From Marinosulfonomonas sp. (GTDB taxonomy: Bacteria > Pseudomonadota > Alphaproteobacteria > Rhodobacterales > Rhodobacteraceae), in contig WGBJ01000477.1 in the NCBI GenBank assembly GCA_015494385.1, forward strand, positions 1-5,937: a stretch of 5,937 nt of DNA, in the 5' to 3' direction. This document shows, piece after piece, positions 5,682 through 5,937 of the stretch. The notes beneath the pieces were generated by a model. The model worked only from the letters and a program-made list of their open reading frames with translations, did no database searches and had not been told where the DNA came from. The position numbers and the translations under genes are program-made. The first letter of the stretch is position 1. Every line of letters begins with the position of its first letter.

Positions 5682-5937
5682 ATGGAAACGACGCGGAAAC
5701 CATCGCGTATCAAGTGGCACATCATTGTGTTTCTGGCACCGGCTGTGCTGGTTTACTCGGCGGTGATGATTTTCCCCTTGTTCGATACCCTGCGGCTGGC
5801 GCTGTATGACAATGTGGACAACCAGCGGGTTTTTGTCGGTCTCGAGAATTTCCAAAAGCTGTTTGGCACCACGCTGTGGTCGGACCGGTTCTGGAATGCG
5901 CTGGGCAACAATTTCTGGTTTTTCCTTGTTCATATGC
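5682..5937 (+). CDS. ABC sugar transporter permease, MalF type, N-terminal part
   Basis: The first 85 residues of an inner-membrane permease run off the right edge without a stop. After a short basic cytoplasmic tail (METTRKPSRIK) comes a transmembrane segment at about 12-34, containing VFLAPAVLVYSAVMIFPLF, the usual first helix of CUT1 MalF-like permeases. It is followed by TLRLALYD (36-43) and FVGLENFQKLF (51-61), the family's conserved FVGL-N(Y/F) stretch. FWNALGNNFWFFLVHM (70-85) then starts the second helix. GGGGGAA at 5667-5673 is well placed before the ATG at 5682. It would pair with a second permease (MalG type) and an ATPase expected downstream but outside the window, and work with the binding protein just upstream. 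Confidence 0.92.
   Translation, partial: METTRKPSRIKWHIIVFLAPAVLVYSAVMIFPLFDTLRLALYDNVDNQRVFVGLENFQKLFGTTLWSDRFWNALGNNFWFFLVHM

Overview
The window is a GC-rich stretch of bacterial chromosome that holds most of an amino-sugar (GlcNAc and probably MurNAc) uptake and catabolism locus. The gene order, the GlmS-like type of glucosamine-6-phosphate deaminase, the BadF-type kinase and the ABC transporter (no PTS component is seen) suggest an alphaproteobacterium, most likely a Rhodobacterales/Roseobacter-type organism. That placement is an inference from protein style and layout, not from a marker gene.

Two transcription units diverge from one short AT-rich control region at about 3265-3423. The leftward unit (minus strand) reads: BadF/BcrAD-type amino-sugar kinase (2383-3264), GntR/HutC-type regulator with UTRA domain (1619-2386), double-SIS glucosamine-6-phosphate deaminase of the NagB-II type (588-1619), then nagA, GlcNAc-6-phosphate deacetylase (591 to beyond base 1; only the first 197 residues are present). 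All three junctions overlap by 1 or 4 bases, so this is a tightly coupled operon with its own probable repressor inside. The rightward unit (plus strand) reads: murQ-like N-acetylmuramic acid 6-phosphate etherase (3424-4320), a family 1 sugar-binding lipid-free periplasmic protein with a signal peptide (4356-5612), an intercistronic GC-rich hairpin (5636-5659), and the first 85 residues of a MalF-type permease (5682 to beyond the window).

Together the genes give a nearly complete route: periplasmic capture and ABC import of an unphosphorylated amino sugar, phosphorylation by the kinase, removal of the lactyl ether by MurQ if the sugar is MurNAc, deacetylation by NagA, and deamination/isomerisation to fructose-6-phosphate by NagB-II.

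The most interesting non-coding signal is a 20-bp element present twice in the divergent control region in inverted orientation (19 of 20 positions identical). Each copy is itself a tandem pair of AGGTATTA(T/A) half-sites with an 11-bp period. On the right side it occupies the space between a plausible -35 and -10. It is the best candidate for the operator of the GntR protein, although the family usually binds palindromes. No RNA gene, mobile element or CRISPR array was seen, and nothing points to a wholly unknown system.
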